Shown here: one piece after another, positions 8,878-17,643 of the stretch | Numbering within the stretch: position 1 is the stretch's first letter | How the letters are laid out: every line of letters begins with the position of its first letter | Source: Gallionella sp. | GTDB lineage: Bacteria > Pseudomonadota > Gammaproteobacteria > Burkholderiales > Gallionellaceae | Reading direction: 5' to 3' | Assembly (NCBI GenBank): GCA_028710525.1 | Contig: JAQTTY010000001.1 | Span: 213,955-277,954, forward strand | DNA length: 64,000 nt | The notes under the pieces: model-generated | Database searches by the model: none | What the model was told of the DNA's origin: nothing | The model's input: only the letters and a program-made list of their open reading frames with translations | Made by a program: the position numbers and the translations under genes

Positions 8878-9432
8878 ATGAAACGCATCTTGCTAGGTAT
8901 CGTGTTGTCTATTGCAGCTGCATCAAGTCAGGCCGCTGGGTTCAAGCTTTCGAGTCCAGAAATCAAAGCGAATGGTCATATTCCCGCCAGTTTCGAGTTC
9001 AACGGTTTTGGTTGCTCAGGTGAGAACCGATCCCCAGCATTGCAGTGGTCGGGTGCACCTAAGGGTGCTAAGAGTTTTGCGGTGACGGTGTATGATCCAG
9101 ATGCGCCTACCGGTTCGGGATGGTGGCACTGGATGGTGATCGATATACCGGCGGATGTGACTGCTTTGGCCGCAGGTGCTGGTGATGTGAGTGGCAATAA
9201 ATTGCCTGTAGGAGCGGTGCAGAATCGTATCGACTACGGCGTGGCTGCTTGGGGAGGTACTTGTCCTCCCAAGGGTGATAAGCCGCATCGCTACATCTTT
9301 ACCGTATATGCCTTGAAGACCGACAAGCTGGGCGTACCTGCCGATGCGACTGCGGCATTGACTGGTTTTATGATCCACGCCAACGCACTAGGTAAAGCCA
9401 GTTTTACCGCTCGTTACGGCCGCGCCAAATAG
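8878..9432 (+). CDS. Secreted PEBP (YbhB/YbcL) family protein
   Basis: 184 residues with a clear signal peptide (MKRILLGIVLSIAAASSQA, cleavage after the AxA-like SQA), so it is periplasmic. The rest matches the YbhB/YbcL branch of phosphatidylethanolamine-binding proteins: FGCSGENRSPALQW, VTVYDPDAPTGSGWWHWMV, GTCPPKGDKPHRYIFTVYAL. The ligand in bacteria is not known. An AAGGAG ribosome site precedes the ATG. The gene and the next one lie between rdgB and hemW, which are often adjacent. Confidence 0.9.
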   Translation: MKRILLGIVLSIAAASSQAAGFKLSSPEIKANGHIPASFEFNGFGCSGENRSPALQWSGAPKGAKSFAVTVYDPDAPTGSGWWHWMVIDIPADVTALAAGAGDVSGNKLPVGAVQNRIDYGVAAWGGTCPPKGDKPHRYIFTVYALKTDKLGVPADATAALTGFMIHANALGKASFTARYGRAK

Positions 9433-9444
9433 TTTGTTGAGCTT

Positions 9445-9465
9445 CCCCGAGAGTTCAGCTCGGGG
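9445..9465. terminator. Hairpin between convergent genes
   Basis: CCCCGAG (9445-9451) pairs perfectly with CTCGGGG (9459-9465) around a 7-base loop. It sits between the convergent PEBP and CNB/GGDEF genes. There is no T-run on either side, so intrinsic termination is only possible, not clear. Confidence 0.45.
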
Positions 9466-10422
9466 TCACAATGATTTAATGCAGTCCCCGCCGTTCTCTT
9501 GCGCGAGTTTGAGTGCGCGGGCGGCTCTATCAAATAATTTGTTAGGATCGTCATCGCTACGGGCCGCAGTGATGCCGATGGAGACTGAGATGGCAGGCAA
9601 TGCATCTCCGCTGGGCAATACCACCATAGAACGTTCCGAGGCTTTCATCAGTCTTTCGGCCGCGATACAGGCGTTGGCTAGTGAGGTGTTCGGTAGGAAG
9701 ATTGCAAAACGAGCACCCTGATGGCAGCCTGCTTGATCATCTGGACGCAGACAGGACAACATAATATGGGCAAGATTACGTATCGCTTGATCTCCTCCCA
9801 GTTGTCCAAAGTGCTCGACAAAGCTCGCATGCTCGTCCATTTCTAATAGCATCAGACAGCAATGGCGCTTGCCTACCAAGTTGCGTAAAAGATGCCGTTC
9901 TACCTTTTTATGCATCCATTGTTTGCTGTACAGGCCAGTCAGTTCATCTATCAAGGCATTTGCAGTATATCCGTGCTCTCGTTCCATGCTTTCAGCCGCG
10001 ACCTCGTTGGTATGGCGGATACGGCTGGTGAGGATATTAAGCATATTGTGCGCGGCGGCATGTGAACTATTGATCAATGCCCACATCGCAGCGTGATCGA
10101 TGGCGAACAGGTCGCAATCTGTAGCGGCAATGACATAGGCCGACACGGGGGCAGCACCAAGCATGGACATTTCACCCACACATTCACCTTCGCCAAGTAT
10201 GGCGATAGGTTCGATGTCGTTTGCTTTGGCTTGAACACAAAGCCTACCGCTCAGGATGATGTATATCGTCTCGTTCTCTTGCCCAGGAATCAGCAATGTT
10301 TCGCCGGCAGACAGAGTGATTTTTTCCGAATCCCCTAGATGCTGCAAGAACATCGGTTCTAAAACGCCGTTGAATAGTGTGGCGGATTGCACGACCTTCA
10401 ATATCTCTGGGGAGCGTATCAT
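9466..10422 (-). CDS. Cyclic-nucleotide-binding protein with degenerate GGDEF domain
   Basis: 318 residues from ATG 10422 (AAGGA ribosome site); the frame is open upstream but without a better start. Residues about 20-140 are a Crp-like cyclic-nucleotide-binding domain (ETLLIPGQENETIYIILSG, then GECVGEMSML). Residues about 165-318 are a GGDEF fold (DELTGLYSKQWMHKK, GGDQAIRNLAHI). The active-site loop, normally GG(D/E)EF before AIxLP, reads QGARF before AIFLP, so diguanylate cyclase activity is unlikely; it may be a regulatory or protein-binding module. The CNB domain keeps GE in the phosphate cassette but the usual following Arg is not evident, so the ligand is uncertain. It is transcribed away from hemW. 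Confidence 0.85.
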   Translation of the reverse strand: MIRSPEILKVVQSATLFNGVLEPMFLQHLGDSEKITLSAGETLLIPGQENETIYIILSGRLCVQAKANDIEPIAILGEGECVGEMSMLGAAPVSAYVIAATDCDLFAIDHAAMWALINSSHAAAHNMLNILTSRIRHTNEVAAESMEREHGYTANALIDELTGLYSKQWMHKKVERHLLRNLVGKRHCCLMLLEMDEHASFVEHFGQLGGDQAIRNLAHIMLSCLRPDDQAGCHQGARFAIFLPNTSLANACIAAERLMKASERSMVVLPSGDALPAISVSIGITAARSDDDPNKLFDRAARALKLAQENGGDCIKSL

Positions 10423-10640
10423 TTTTTCCTTACGGACAATCTTAGAGGTTACTAGGGGGAAAGCATTTTCGTATAAACATTGTAAGACAATAGTAGATTT
10501 ATTTATGCACACCCCCCTATTATCAATGGGGTTAAGTAAAAAGGGTATCTCGAACTTGCCCGTTATCCCAGCGCTTGGTAGGGTGTGCGACTTTGCCATT
10601 TACTTACGCCGTAAGAGGGCTTTGCTACCTCTCGGACACT

Positions 10641-11864
10641 ATGACCATACATCCTCTGCAACCCATTTTGCTAAATTCCAAAACGCTGTCATTTAAAGCG
10701 CTGCCACCGCTCTCGCTGTATATCCATATTCCTTGGTGTGTACGCAAATGTCCCTACTGCGATTTCAATTCGCATGAGGTTAAGTCTGCTTCCGGCATGG
10801 CTGCCGGACGTTCATTACCAGAGCAGGAGTATGTCGCGGCCTTGGTGCGTGACTTGGAGTTGGCCTTGCCCCAGATATGGGGGCGTAAGGTCTATACCGT
10901 GTTCTTCGGTGGTGGAACGCCTAGTCTCTTGAGTGGTGAAGCCATCGCCGAGATTTTGCGTAATGTGCGCATGCTGCTACCTTTGGATCTGAATGCCGAA
11001 ATCACGTTGGAAGCCAACCCCGGTACTGTCGAGGCAGGCAAGTTCGCCGCATTTCGTGAAGCGGGCGTGAATCGCCTTTCTATGGGGATACAGAGTTTCA
11101 ATGACACTCATCTGCAAGCCTTGGGGCGTATCCATAGTGCAGATGAGGCGCGTCGCGCGATAGAGATCGCACGTCAGCATTTCAATAACTTCAATCTTGA
11201 TCTGATGTATGCCTTGCCAGGGCAGACCTTGGAGCAAGCATTACAGGATGTGCAAAATGCGCTGTCCTATGAGCCCGATCATCTTTCTTGTTATCACCTG
11301 ACGTTGGAACCAAACACCCTGTTCTACCGCAACCCGCCCGCCTTACCGGATGACGATGCAAGCAGCGAGATGCAAGTGCGTATCGAGGCGTTGTTGGCTG
11401 AGCAGGGCTACGAGCATTACGAGACTTCGGCATTTGCGAGGCCGGGACGGCAGGCCAAACACAATCTCAATTATTGGAAGTTCGGCGACTATCTAGGCAT
11501 AGGTGCCGGCGCGCATAGTAAGTTGAGTTTTCCTGATAAGGTCGTGCGGGAGGTGCGCTATAAGCAGCCGCAAGCCTATCTGCAGCAGGTCGCCAAAGAT
11601 GATCCAGTGCAGACTCGGCATGACGTGCCGCACGACGAGTTGGCGTTTGAGTTTATGCTCAATGCATTGCGTCTGAACCAAGGGTTCGATGCCACGCTTT
11701 ACAATGAGCGCACCAGTCTTGCTTTGTTGGGCATACAGCGTGAATTAAACGAAGCGCAAAGTCGTGGCCTACTATTCAGAGATCATCAGCGCATCGCGCC
11801 TACTGTATTGGGGCAGCGTTATCTGAACGATCTATTGGAGATATTCTTAAACGATAAGCAATAA
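10641..11864 (+). CDS. hemW: Radical SAM heme chaperone HemW
   Basis: 407 residues from ATG 10641 (MTIHPLQP); the frame is open further upstream to 10575 but that part is not family-like. The radical SAM motif is CVRKCPYCDF, where the third Cys is followed by Asp-Phe and the coproporphyrinogen-oxidase CxxxCxxCxC pattern is not present, as expected for HemW. Other landmarks: FFGGGTPSLL, ANPGTVE, RLSMGIQSF, YALPGQT, the HemN C-terminal domain with GIGAGAHSKL. HemW binds heme and supplies it to hemoproteins such as respiratory enzymes. It ends 3 bp before a strong hairpin. Confidence 0.92.
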   Translation: MTIHPLQPILLNSKTLSFKALPPLSLYIHIPWCVRKCPYCDFNSHEVKSASGMAAGRSLPEQEYVAALVRDLELALPQIWGRKVYTVFFGGGTPSLLSGEAIAEILRNVRMLLPLDLNAEITLEANPGTVEAGKFAAFREAGVNRLSMGIQSFNDTHLQALGRIHSADEARRAIEIARQHFNNFNLDLMYALPGQTLEQALQDVQNALSYEPDHLSCYHLTLEPNTLFYRNPPALPDDDASSEMQVRIEALLAEQGYEHYETSAFARPGRQAKHNLNYWKFGDYLGIGAGAHSKLSFPDKVVREVRYKQPQAYLQQVAKDDPVQTRHDVPHDELAFEFMLNALRLNQGFDATLYNERTSLALLGIQRELNEAQSRGLLFRDHQRIAPTVLGQRYLNDLLEIFLNDKQ

Positions 11865-11886
11865 AAAAGCCCGCCGAAGCGGGCTT
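11863..11886 (-). terminator. Strong intrinsic terminator, mainly for the PsiF-type gene
   Basis: AAGCCCGC (11867-11874) pairs with GCGGGCTT (11879-11886). Read on the minus strand this is GCCCGC-TTCG-GCGGGC followed by TTTTTTAT, a textbook terminator with a UUCG-type tetraloop. On the plus strand the same hairpin follows hemW by 3 bp, preceded by an A-run but with a poor T tail, so it may act both ways. Confidence 0.9.
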
Positions 11887-11896
11887 GGTACTTTGC

Positions 11897-12454
11897 TTAA
11901 CCTTTGCGGCAATCTCTGATGAATTGTTTGCGTTCCTTGCCTTTCAATTTTTCCTTGTTGGCATTTCTGACGCAGGTCTTCAAGCTAACTTTAGGTTTGG
12001 CAACGTCACCCTTTTTGGCGCTATGTTTGCTCACGCGTTTTTCCTTCGCAGCGTGCCTTTTCTCTTCTGCTGTCGCTGCCTTTACATTTTGCTGGCGAGT
12101 CGTCTTACCCGCGATGATGTGTTCTTGTACGCCAGCCTTCCTAGCTTCTGTGGCGGCATCATTAGACTGCACGCAATCACTGATGTAATCAGCCCTTTTA
12201 TTGCCCTCCATTTTCATATTCTTGGCATTCTGCTCACAAGTCTTGCGCTTTGATTGTGCCGTGACCGCTTGAACGCTGGCTGGCGTACTGGTTTTTTCCA
12301 GCGTCTGTGAAAGGCAAGAGCTTAGAAAACTCTCTTTAGCAGCGCCGCGTAATTGTTGGCTGCGGTTCTCGCAACTTTGACTATCCGCGACAGCCCAAGC
12401 TTGAGCAGAGAAAGTAAATGCGATGCATTGTATCAACAGCAATATTGCTTTCAT
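11897..12454 (-). CDS. Secreted PsiF-repeat protein
   Basis: 185 residues from ATG 12454, preceded by AAAGGTGG; a GTG three codons upstream is also in frame. The N-terminus MKAILLLIQCIAFTFSAQAWA is a signal peptide, so the product is periplasmic. It then carries three Cys-framed helical units of the PsiF type (SCENRSQQLRGAAKESFLSSC; TCEQNAKNMKMEGNKRADYI..C; TCVRNANKEKLKGKERKQFI..C), joined by a Lys/Ala-rich linker. E. coli PsiF is phosphate-starvation inducible, with unknown function. Each unit has a Cys at both ends, suggesting disulfides. Base composition is somewhat more AT-rich than the flanks. Confidence 0.82.
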   Translation of the reverse strand: MKAILLLIQCIAFTFSAQAWAVADSQSCENRSQQLRGAAKESFLSSCLSQTLEKTSTPASVQAVTAQSKRKTCEQNAKNMKMEGNKRADYISDCVQSNDAATEARKAGVQEHIIAGKTTRQQNVKAATAEEKRHAAKEKRVSKHSAKKGDVAKPKVSLKTCVRNANKEKLKGKERKQFIRDCRKG

Positions 12455-12589
12455 TTCATCCACCTTTGGTTTTTAGCGAGCGAGCAGTCTAGCACTGAAA
12501 AAAACCTAGACTCAAGTTTTGCGAATGCATAGATATTATGGTGTAACGATTTGCTAGGGTAATCGTGAAAGTGTAGCAAGTTTCGCGAC

Positions 12590-12934
12590 CTACCAGCTGC
12601 GTCCATCCACTTGCTTTATCTTTAGTGCGGACAGATCCACCTCTTCTAAGCAGCGCGCGTTGATGCTGAACATCTCGACACCGTTGTGCGCGCCCGTACC
12701 CATAGGTGCGCAACCGCAGATCGCGCAGAAGTGATGGTGTATAGAACGCTTGCCGAACTGATAGGTGGTGAGATTGCTCTCTGGGGTGAGAAAACGCACC
12801 TGAGAGCGCGGTACGAACCAGCGCAACGCGCCTAGGCGGCGACAGATAGAGCAATTACACTCCTTGACGCTGTGCAGGTCGCCTTCGACTTCGAAAGCGA
12901 TATGACCGCAATGACAACTTCCTTTATAGATCAT
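12590..12934 (-). CDS. GFA/CENP-V family zinc-binding protein
   Basis: 114 residues. Cys pairs of the GFA fold are complete: SCHCG near the start, CNCSICRR around residue 27, and CAICGCAP around residue 70. Members are usually named glutathione-dependent formaldehyde-activating enzyme, but that activity is doubtful for most, so no substrate is claimed. It lies 30 bp downstream of trmB on the same strand and may share its transcript. Confidence 0.88.
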   Translation of the reverse strand: MIYKGSCHCGHIAFEVEGDLHSVKECNCSICRRLGALRWFVPRSQVRFLTPESNLTTYQFGKRSIHHHFCAICGCAPMGTGAHNGVEMFSINARCLEEVDLSALKIKQVDGRSW

Positions 12935-12964
12935 GGCAATCTCCCCAAGGATAAGCGGGATGAA

Positions 12965-13726
12965 CTATACGGCCTTTTTGTACACCAGATCCCACACGCC
13001 ATGGCCGAGGTTGATACCGCGTTTCTCGAACTTGGTGAGCGGGCGGTACTCGGGGCGGGGGGCGTAGTCACTTGCAGTGTTTTGCAAGGTTGGTTCATCA
13101 CTCAATACCTGCAGCACTTGTTCGGCATAGTCCTGCCAATCGGTTGCGACGTGGATGTAGGCGCCTAGTTTGAGCTTCTTTACCAAGCCCGCGATGAACG
13201 GCGCTTGGATCAAACGGCGTTTGTTGTGACGCGCTTTATGCCAAGGATCAGGGAAGAAGATATGCACGCCGTCCAAGGCAACCTCGCCCAACATGTCGCG
13301 CAGCACTTCGACCGCATCGTGCTGGATGATGCGGATATTGCTGACCTGCATCTCGTCTATTAGTTTGTAGAGATTGCCCACACCTGGTGTATGTACCTCT
13401 AGACACAGATAGTCGTTCTCTGGGTGTGCTGCGGCGATGGTCGCCGTGCTGTCCCCCATACCGAAGCCGATCTCCAATATCTTGGGTGCGTTTCGACCGA
13501 AGGCATCATTCAAATCCAAGTGCTGGGGGCGATAGGCGATGCCGAAGCGCGGCCCCACCGTATTGACCGCGCGCTGTTGCGCCACAGTGACACGGCCTTG
13601 TCTGAGGACGAAGCTACGGATATGGCGATTAACTGGGGAGCCGCGTAGCGACTCGTTGGCCCCTTCCCCTGTTTGCGGGGGAAGGTTGGAATGGGGGGCT
13701 TGCTTGTTGGCGGTGTCTTCTGTCAT
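12965..13726 (-). CDS. trmB: tRNA (guanine-N7-)-methyltransferase
   Basis: 253 residues. It methylates G46 in the tRNA variable loop using SAM. Core motifs: [11 protein letters not shown] (SAM site), [32 protein letters not shown] and the C-terminal TKFEKRG. The first 30 residues include a run ([11 protein letters not shown]) encoded by a palindromic repeat copy at 13660-13698, so the N-terminus has been extended or replaced by the repeat; the conserved part begins at about residue 33. It starts 5 bp after thiG, so it belongs to the thiS-thiG-trmB transcript. Confidence 0.95.
   Translation of the reverse strand: MTEDTANKQAPHSNLPPQTGEGANESLRGSPVNRHIRSFVLRQGRVTVAQQRAVNTVGPRFGIAYRPQHLDLNDAFGRNAPKILEIGFGMGDSTATIAAAHPENDYLCLEVHTPGVGNLYKLIDEMQVSNIRIIQHDAVEVLRDMLGEVALDGVHIFFPDPWHKARHNKRRLIQAPFIAGLVKKLKLGAYIHVATDWQDYAEQVLQVLSDEPTLQNTASDYAPRPEYRPLTKFEKRGINLGHGVWDLVYKKAV
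13660..13698. repeat. REP-like palindrome inside the trmB N-terminal codons
   Basis: CCCCTTCCCC, loop, GGGGGAAGG, followed by a TTGGAATGGGGGG arm. This is a half copy of the palindromic family described at 38724-38823 and read in frame by trmB. Confidence 0.75.
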
Positions 13727-13731
13727 GAGGA

Positions 13732-14526
13732 TCAGCTGCGTACGGAGGCGATAACGCCGGCAGTAGGTGAACTGGGGCTAGCGCTGTACAACTTCTTGGG
13801 CATGCGACCTGCCAGATAGGCCTCGCGTCCAGCCTCTGTAGCTTTCTTCATCGCCGAGGCCATCAGTACCGGATTCTTGGCACCTGCGATAGCGGTATTC
13901 ATCAATACGCCAGCGCAGCCTAGCTCCATCGCAATCGCTGCGTCGGAAGCCGTGCCTACACCCGCATCCACGATGACGGGCACGCTGATCTTGTCCATGA
14001 TGAGTTGCAGATTCCATGGGTTCAGGATGCCCATGCCCGAACCTATCAACGAAGCCAAAGGCATGATGGCCACACATCCAATGTCCTCCAGTTGTTTAGC
14101 AATGATGGGGTCGTCTGAGGTATAGACCATCACTTGGAAACCTTCCGCTACCAACGTCTTGGCGGCGGCGATGGTCTCGATGACATTGGGATACAAGGAA
14201 TGCGGATCGCCCAGCACTTCCAGCTTCACCAAGCTATGTCCATCCAGCAGTTCGCGTGCGAGGCGCAGCGTGCGCACCGCATCTTCGGCGCTGTAGCAAC
14301 CGGCGGTATTGGGCAGATAGGTGAACTTAGACATCGGTACGGCATCGAGCAGATTCGGCTCGTTGGCGTTCTGTCCCAGATTGGTACGGCGTATCGCCAC
14401 CGTCACGATTTCGGCACCGCTGGCGTCGAGCGCCGCACGTGTCTCGGCAAAGTCTTTGTATTTACCAGTGCCTACCAGCAGGCGTGAGTTGTAGGATTTT
14501 CCGGCGATGACTAGTTGGTCGTTCAT
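13732..14526 (-). CDS. thiG: Thiazole synthase
   Basis: 264 residues, a TIM-barrel enzyme that builds the thiazole phosphate of thiamine from deoxyxylulose phosphate, dehydroglycine and ThiS thiocarboxylate. The Schiff-base lysine lies in LVKLEVLGD. Other landmarks: [50 protein letters not shown] and the phosphate-binding [10 protein letters not shown]. It follows thiS by 58 bp and precedes trmB by 5 bp. Confidence 0.96.
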   Translation of the reverse strand: MNDQLVIAGKSYNSRLLVGTGKYKDFAETRAALDASGAEIVTVAIRRTNLGQNANEPNLLDAVPMSKFTYLPNTAGCYSAEDAVRTLRLARELLDGHSLVKLEVLGDPHSLYPNVIETIAAAKTLVAEGFQVMVYTSDDPIIAKQLEDIGCVAIMPLASLIGSGMGILNPWNLQLIMDKISVPVIVDAGVGTASDAAIAMELGCAGVLMNTAIAGAKNPVLMASAMKKATEAGREAYLAGRMPKKLYSASPSSPTAGVIASVRS

Positions 14527-14584
14527 TTGGTGTACCTGTAGTTGCTAGGGGGTGCGGTCTGTAGTGTCAGAGTGGTGGGGCTGC

Positions 14585-14788
14585 TTAGCCGCCGCCTACC
14601 GCCACCACCAGTTCCAGTTTGTCGCCATCGGCGAGGTTTACGTTGGCATAGGTGCTGCGCGGCACGATATCGCCGTTGCGCTCCAGCGCGATACGTTTAC
14701 CCGTATAGCCCAACTTCTCGATGAGCTCGGCGATATTGAGCTTGGCAGTAAATTGTTGGCTGACGCCGTTGATATGGATAGTGATCAC
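14585..14788 (-). CDS. thiS: Sulfur carrier protein ThiS
   Basis: 67 residues from GTG 14788 (M/V-ITIHINGVSQQF), ending VVAVGGG, with the C-terminal Gly-Gly needed for adenylation by ThiF and thiocarboxylation. The frame is open 14 codons further up, but those residues do not fit the ubiquitin-like fold. ThiS hands sulfur to ThiG, its neighbour. No TPP riboswitch was recognised in the 200 bp upstream; thiC, thiF and thiE are not nearby. Confidence 0.9.
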   Translation of the reverse strand: MITIHINGVSQQFTAKLNIAELIEKLGYTGKRIALERNGDIVPRSTYANVNLADGDKLELVVAVGGG

Positions 14789-14943
14789 TTCTGGTTGTAC
14801 TCGGTTCGGTAAGTTGCGATGTGCTTGCACTAGTCGGCTAAGTTAGCGATGGCCAGCGGCAGCATAGTCAAGGGGCATGGATTTTACGTGGGAAGCAGGT
14901 AATACTCAAATCAAGGGTCGTATGCGGCAAGCTGAGACTAGCG

Positions 14944-14959
14944 TGCTACAGTTGTAGCA
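14944..14959. promoter_or_regulatory. 16-bp operator-like palindrome upstream of corA
   Basis: TGCTACA-GT-TGTAGCA is a perfect 7+7 inverted repeat with a 2-bp centre, 32 bp before the corA start and about 155 bp before thiS. The core TACAnnTGTA resembles BlaI/MecI/CopY-family operators. The intergenic region 14789-14991 otherwise shows no gene. Confidence 0.5.
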
Positions 14960-14991
14960 TCAATAAAGTGAACGGTTAGTAGAGGTCAGAT

Positions 14992-15942
14992 ATGAGCGCA
15001 AGTGAAACTGTACAGGCAAGCAACGAGATTTTGCTTGGCAATCGCTTGGACGATATGGGGGCACTCGATTGGCGTGAGGCACTGGGGGCAGAAGCTGCCT
15101 TGTTAAGGGTGGCCCGTCCTTCGACTTCGGTACTTGAAGCACTGGCGGAACGCTTTGGTCTCGACTCCTTGTATGTCAAAGACATCTGTAATCCTGCTCA
15201 TCCACCACAATTTAGCAGGTTGGAGGAGGGTGGTGTACTGCTGATACTACGTTTCCCGATAGCGACCGGAGACGAAGCAGGGGGTGGTGTATCGGTTAGT
15301 GTGTCTTTACTGGCGGATAACAAGCTTTGCGTATTGATCTGGCCGGGCGAGCGTTATCAGGATGTTCCCGAGCGTGAGCTGAGAGAGAGTAGTGTGGATG
15401 AATGTGTCGCCAAGTTCGTCCATCACCTGATCGACCCGCTACTGCGGCGGGTCTATGTGCTGCGTGATGAGATGGACGACGTGGAAGACGAATGTCTAGC
15501 CAACGTGGATAAAGCGGATTTGGGCAGTCTGTTGCTAATGCGCAAAGAGTTCGCCACGCTGGCGCGCAATGCTAGAACCAATGCAATGGTCATCGAGCAA
15601 CTGCGCATGCATTCTATTTATCGCGAGAATCTACATCTGATGGACGCACAAGAACATATGCAGCGTGCATCAGTGATCGCGGAATCACGTAGCGAGCACG
15701 CTTTGAGCGTGATGCAGGCGGTGCAATCGTTGTTGAGTCAGCGGCTAAACGAAGTGATGCGCTTGTTGGCGATGATCACGGTCGTGCTCACACCTATGGG
15801 CGTCATCGCTGGGATATTTGGCATGAACTTCAGCAATATGAGCGTGCTGCAATCTCCGCACGGTTTTGGTCTCGCGCTATTGTCTATGTTGATTTTGGGG
15901 GGCTGCTTGGTCACGGTGTTCAAGCTCAAACGTTGGTGGTGA
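14992..15942 (+). CDS. corA: CorA-family magnesium/cobalt transporter
   Basis: 316 residues. A large N-terminal cytoplasmic domain with a long helical, acidic stalk (ALRRVYVLRDEMDDVEDE region) is followed by two membrane helices near the C-terminus. The pore signature GMN is in FGMNFSNM after the first helix, and the protein ends with the basic KLKRWW. It forms a pentameric channel for divalent cations in the inner membrane. It is a single gene, with a palindrome upstream that may be a control site. Confidence 0.92.
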   Translation: MSASETVQASNEILLGNRLDDMGALDWREALGAEAALLRVARPSTSVLEALAERFGLDSLYVKDICNPAHPPQFSRLEEGGVLLILRFPIATGDEAGGGVSVSVSLLADNKLCVLIWPGERYQDVPERELRESSVDECVAKFVHHLIDPLLRRVYVLRDEMDDVEDECLANVDKADLGSLLLMRKEFATLARNARTNAMVIEQLRMHSIYRENLHLMDAQEHMQRASVIAESRSEHALSVMQAVQSLLSQRLNEVMRLLAMITVVLTPMGVIAGIFGMNFSNMSVLQSPHGFGLALLSMLILGGCLVTVFKLKRWW

Positions 15943-15970
15943 AACGTGCGGTGATTAGCCGTGGAATTGG

Positions 15971-15999
15971 TTGAGTTATATCAGGAGCGCAAGTAGAAT
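15971..15999 (+). promoter_or_regulatory. Promoter of tRNA-Gly
   Basis: TTGAGT (15971-15976), a 17-bp spacer, then TAGAAT (15994-15999). The mature tRNA begins 11 bp after the -10. The GC-rich stretch GCCGCC right after the -10 looks like a stringent-type discriminator, as is usual for tRNA promoters. Confidence 0.7.
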
Positions 16000-16009
16000 C
16001 GCCGCCTTC

Positions 16010-16083
16010 GCGGGTGTAGTTCAATGGTAGAACGGCAGCTTCCCAAGCTGCATACGAGGGTTCGATCCCCTTCACCCGCTCCA
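16010..16083 (+). tRNA. tRNA-Gly (CCC)
   Basis: 74 bases with encoded CCA. Acceptor arm GCGGGTG pairs with CACCCGC (discriminator T). The anticodon arm GCAGC-TTCCCAA-GCTGC gives anticodon CCC, reading GGG. The T-loop is GAGGG-TTCGATC-CCCTT. It is a single tRNA gene, with its own promoter. Confidence 0.97.
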
Positions 16084-16290
16084 AATTTATTGTTCAGGCG
16101 AATCGCGGTGTCACGTGCGCACTCATTCCTGAGCGTAGTGGTCGTAGCTTCAGCTGGTAACCACACGGCCTACTCCTTGCGGGTGAGTCTATCTATCTGA
16201 TATGCCTGCGTCGTTCGCTGCGGTGCTTCTTACGCTGCATCACGCAAAAAAGATTTATCACGAAATCTTAGCTTGCCTGCCCCCACTTTC

Positions 16291-17613
16291 TTATTTCAAA
16301 GCCACATCCGGTACCACCACGCGCTGGTCGTGCATGACGATGCGTGCGACGAACCAGATGGCGAGCGCATTGGCAAAGAGGGCAACCAAGCCGACACGGT
16401 CGTAATGCACGATATGCATGGCTTCGTCTTGAGTGATGATGAAGCCGGCTAGGGTACTGGCCAGTGCCATCGCTAAGGATTGCACGGTGGCGTTGAGTGA
16501 CATGAAGGTGCCGCGCAGTTGTGGTTGGGCGGCCGAGGTGATGATGGCCATCGCGGGGATCATGCGCCCAGAGACCAGCACGAAGAAGAAGGTGGTATAG
16601 ATCAGCCATAGCCATAGCGGCGCAGCGGTGATGTGGGTGACCAGTACTAGGGGAACTGAAGCGATCAATGCCACTAGACGGTAAACGCGTGTCTTGCCAT
16701 GCTGATCGGCACGCCGACCGATGAAGCGTGCGCTGAAGAAGGTGGCTGCACCGCCAGCAAGATAGATGAAGGGTATCTCGTGTTGGGTGATGCCGATGTT
16801 ATGCACTGCATATAAGGTGATGTAGGGAATCACGGTGAAGCCGGAGAAAATAATCAGCGCGGAGAAGGTCAGGGCATGCAAATGGTTGGGGTCGCGCAAC
16901 ACCTCGAACATAGGGCCGAACGGGTGGCGCGATTTCACGTATGAATAAGGTGCGTTTGCACCTATATTCTGTGGGGAAGACCCTTGCGGTCTCTGTGCAC
17001 TGATGTGTTGGCGCAGTTGTGGTAGTACCTGTTTACCGACAAAGAAGAACAGCGCTGTCAGTACCGCCACCAAGACGAACGGTGCACGCCAGTTCAGCCA
17101 GTTTGCCAGCCACAAAGAGATTGGCACACCGGCGATGGTGGATAAAGAGAATGCGGACATCACGATACCGCTGGCGCCAGCACGGCGCTCGAATGGGATC
17201 ACGTCACCGATGATGGTTTGCACCATAGCACCCATCACGCCGCCAAAAGCTCCCGCCAAGGCGCGGGCTACCATCAGCGTGACATAGCTGGGCGCAAGTC
17301 CGCAGGCCAGTGAGGCGAGGCCGAACAGCACGAACATGGTGAGTAGTAGACGTTTTCGCTCAAAGCGGTCGACGAAGGTGGCAGCCAGCAGACCGGACAG
17401 TGCGGCGCTGAAGCTATAAGACGCGACCAGCAGACCGAACTCGTGAGTGCTGATGCCAAAGGCGCTGATCAGCATAGGGCCGAGCGGCATCATGATCATG
17501 AAATCGAGGATGTGGCTGAACTGTATGCCCGCCAGCGTCAGTAACAGGCGACGCTCGTGTTGTGCGGTCATTGTGGGATGCATATGCGAGAGGTCAGGTG
17601 GAGTGAGCGGCAT
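16291..17613 (-). CDS. MFS transporter, drug/sugar-efflux type
   Basis: Up to 440 residues; alternative in-frame ATGs lie 10 and 14 codons downstream, and none has a clear ribosome site. Twelve hydrophobic segments split 6+6 by a central loop near residues 210-235. The motif DRFERKRLL after the second helix is the MFS loop motif (normally DRxGRRR), and RALAGAFGG and GDVIPFERRAGASG fit the DHA1/AraJ type. It should be a proton-driven exporter in the inner membrane; the substrate cannot be told. It is preceded on its strand by a small Cys-rich gene. Confidence 0.85.
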   Translation of the reverse strand: MPLTPPDLSHMHPTMTAQHERRLLLTLAGIQFSHILDFMIMMPLGPMLISAFGISTHEFGLLVASYSFSAALSGLLAATFVDRFERKRLLLTMFVLFGLASLACGLAPSYVTLMVARALAGAFGGVMGAMVQTIIGDVIPFERRAGASGIVMSAFSLSTIAGVPISLWLANWLNWRAPFVLVAVLTALFFFVGKQVLPQLRQHISAQRPQGSSPQNIGANAPYSYVKSRHPFGPMFEVLRDPNHLHALTFSALIIFSGFTVIPYITLYAVHNIGITQHEIPFIYLAGGAATFFSARFIGRRADQHGKTRVYRLVALIASVPLVLVTHITAAPLWLWLIYTTFFFVLVSGRMIPAMAIITSAAQPQLRGTFMSLNATVQSLAMALASTLAGFIITQDEAMHIVHYDRVGLVALFANALAIWFVARIVMHDQRVVVPDVALK

Positions 17614-17643
17614 TCTAACAGCGTCACCGGACTCTACTTGGTG

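Noticed and set aside
12489..12854. 121-codon minus-strand frame overlapping the GFA gene
   Set aside because: It is a different frame of the same strand as the GFA protein, whose cysteine motifs are complete.
14789..14991. TPP riboswitch upstream of thiS
   Set aside because: No conserved THI-box elements could be found; the only structure is the short palindrome near corA.
15981..16166. Minus-strand frame of 61 codons across the tRNA-Gly
   Set aside because: It is the antisense of the tRNA; translated tRNA antisense is a common false protein.
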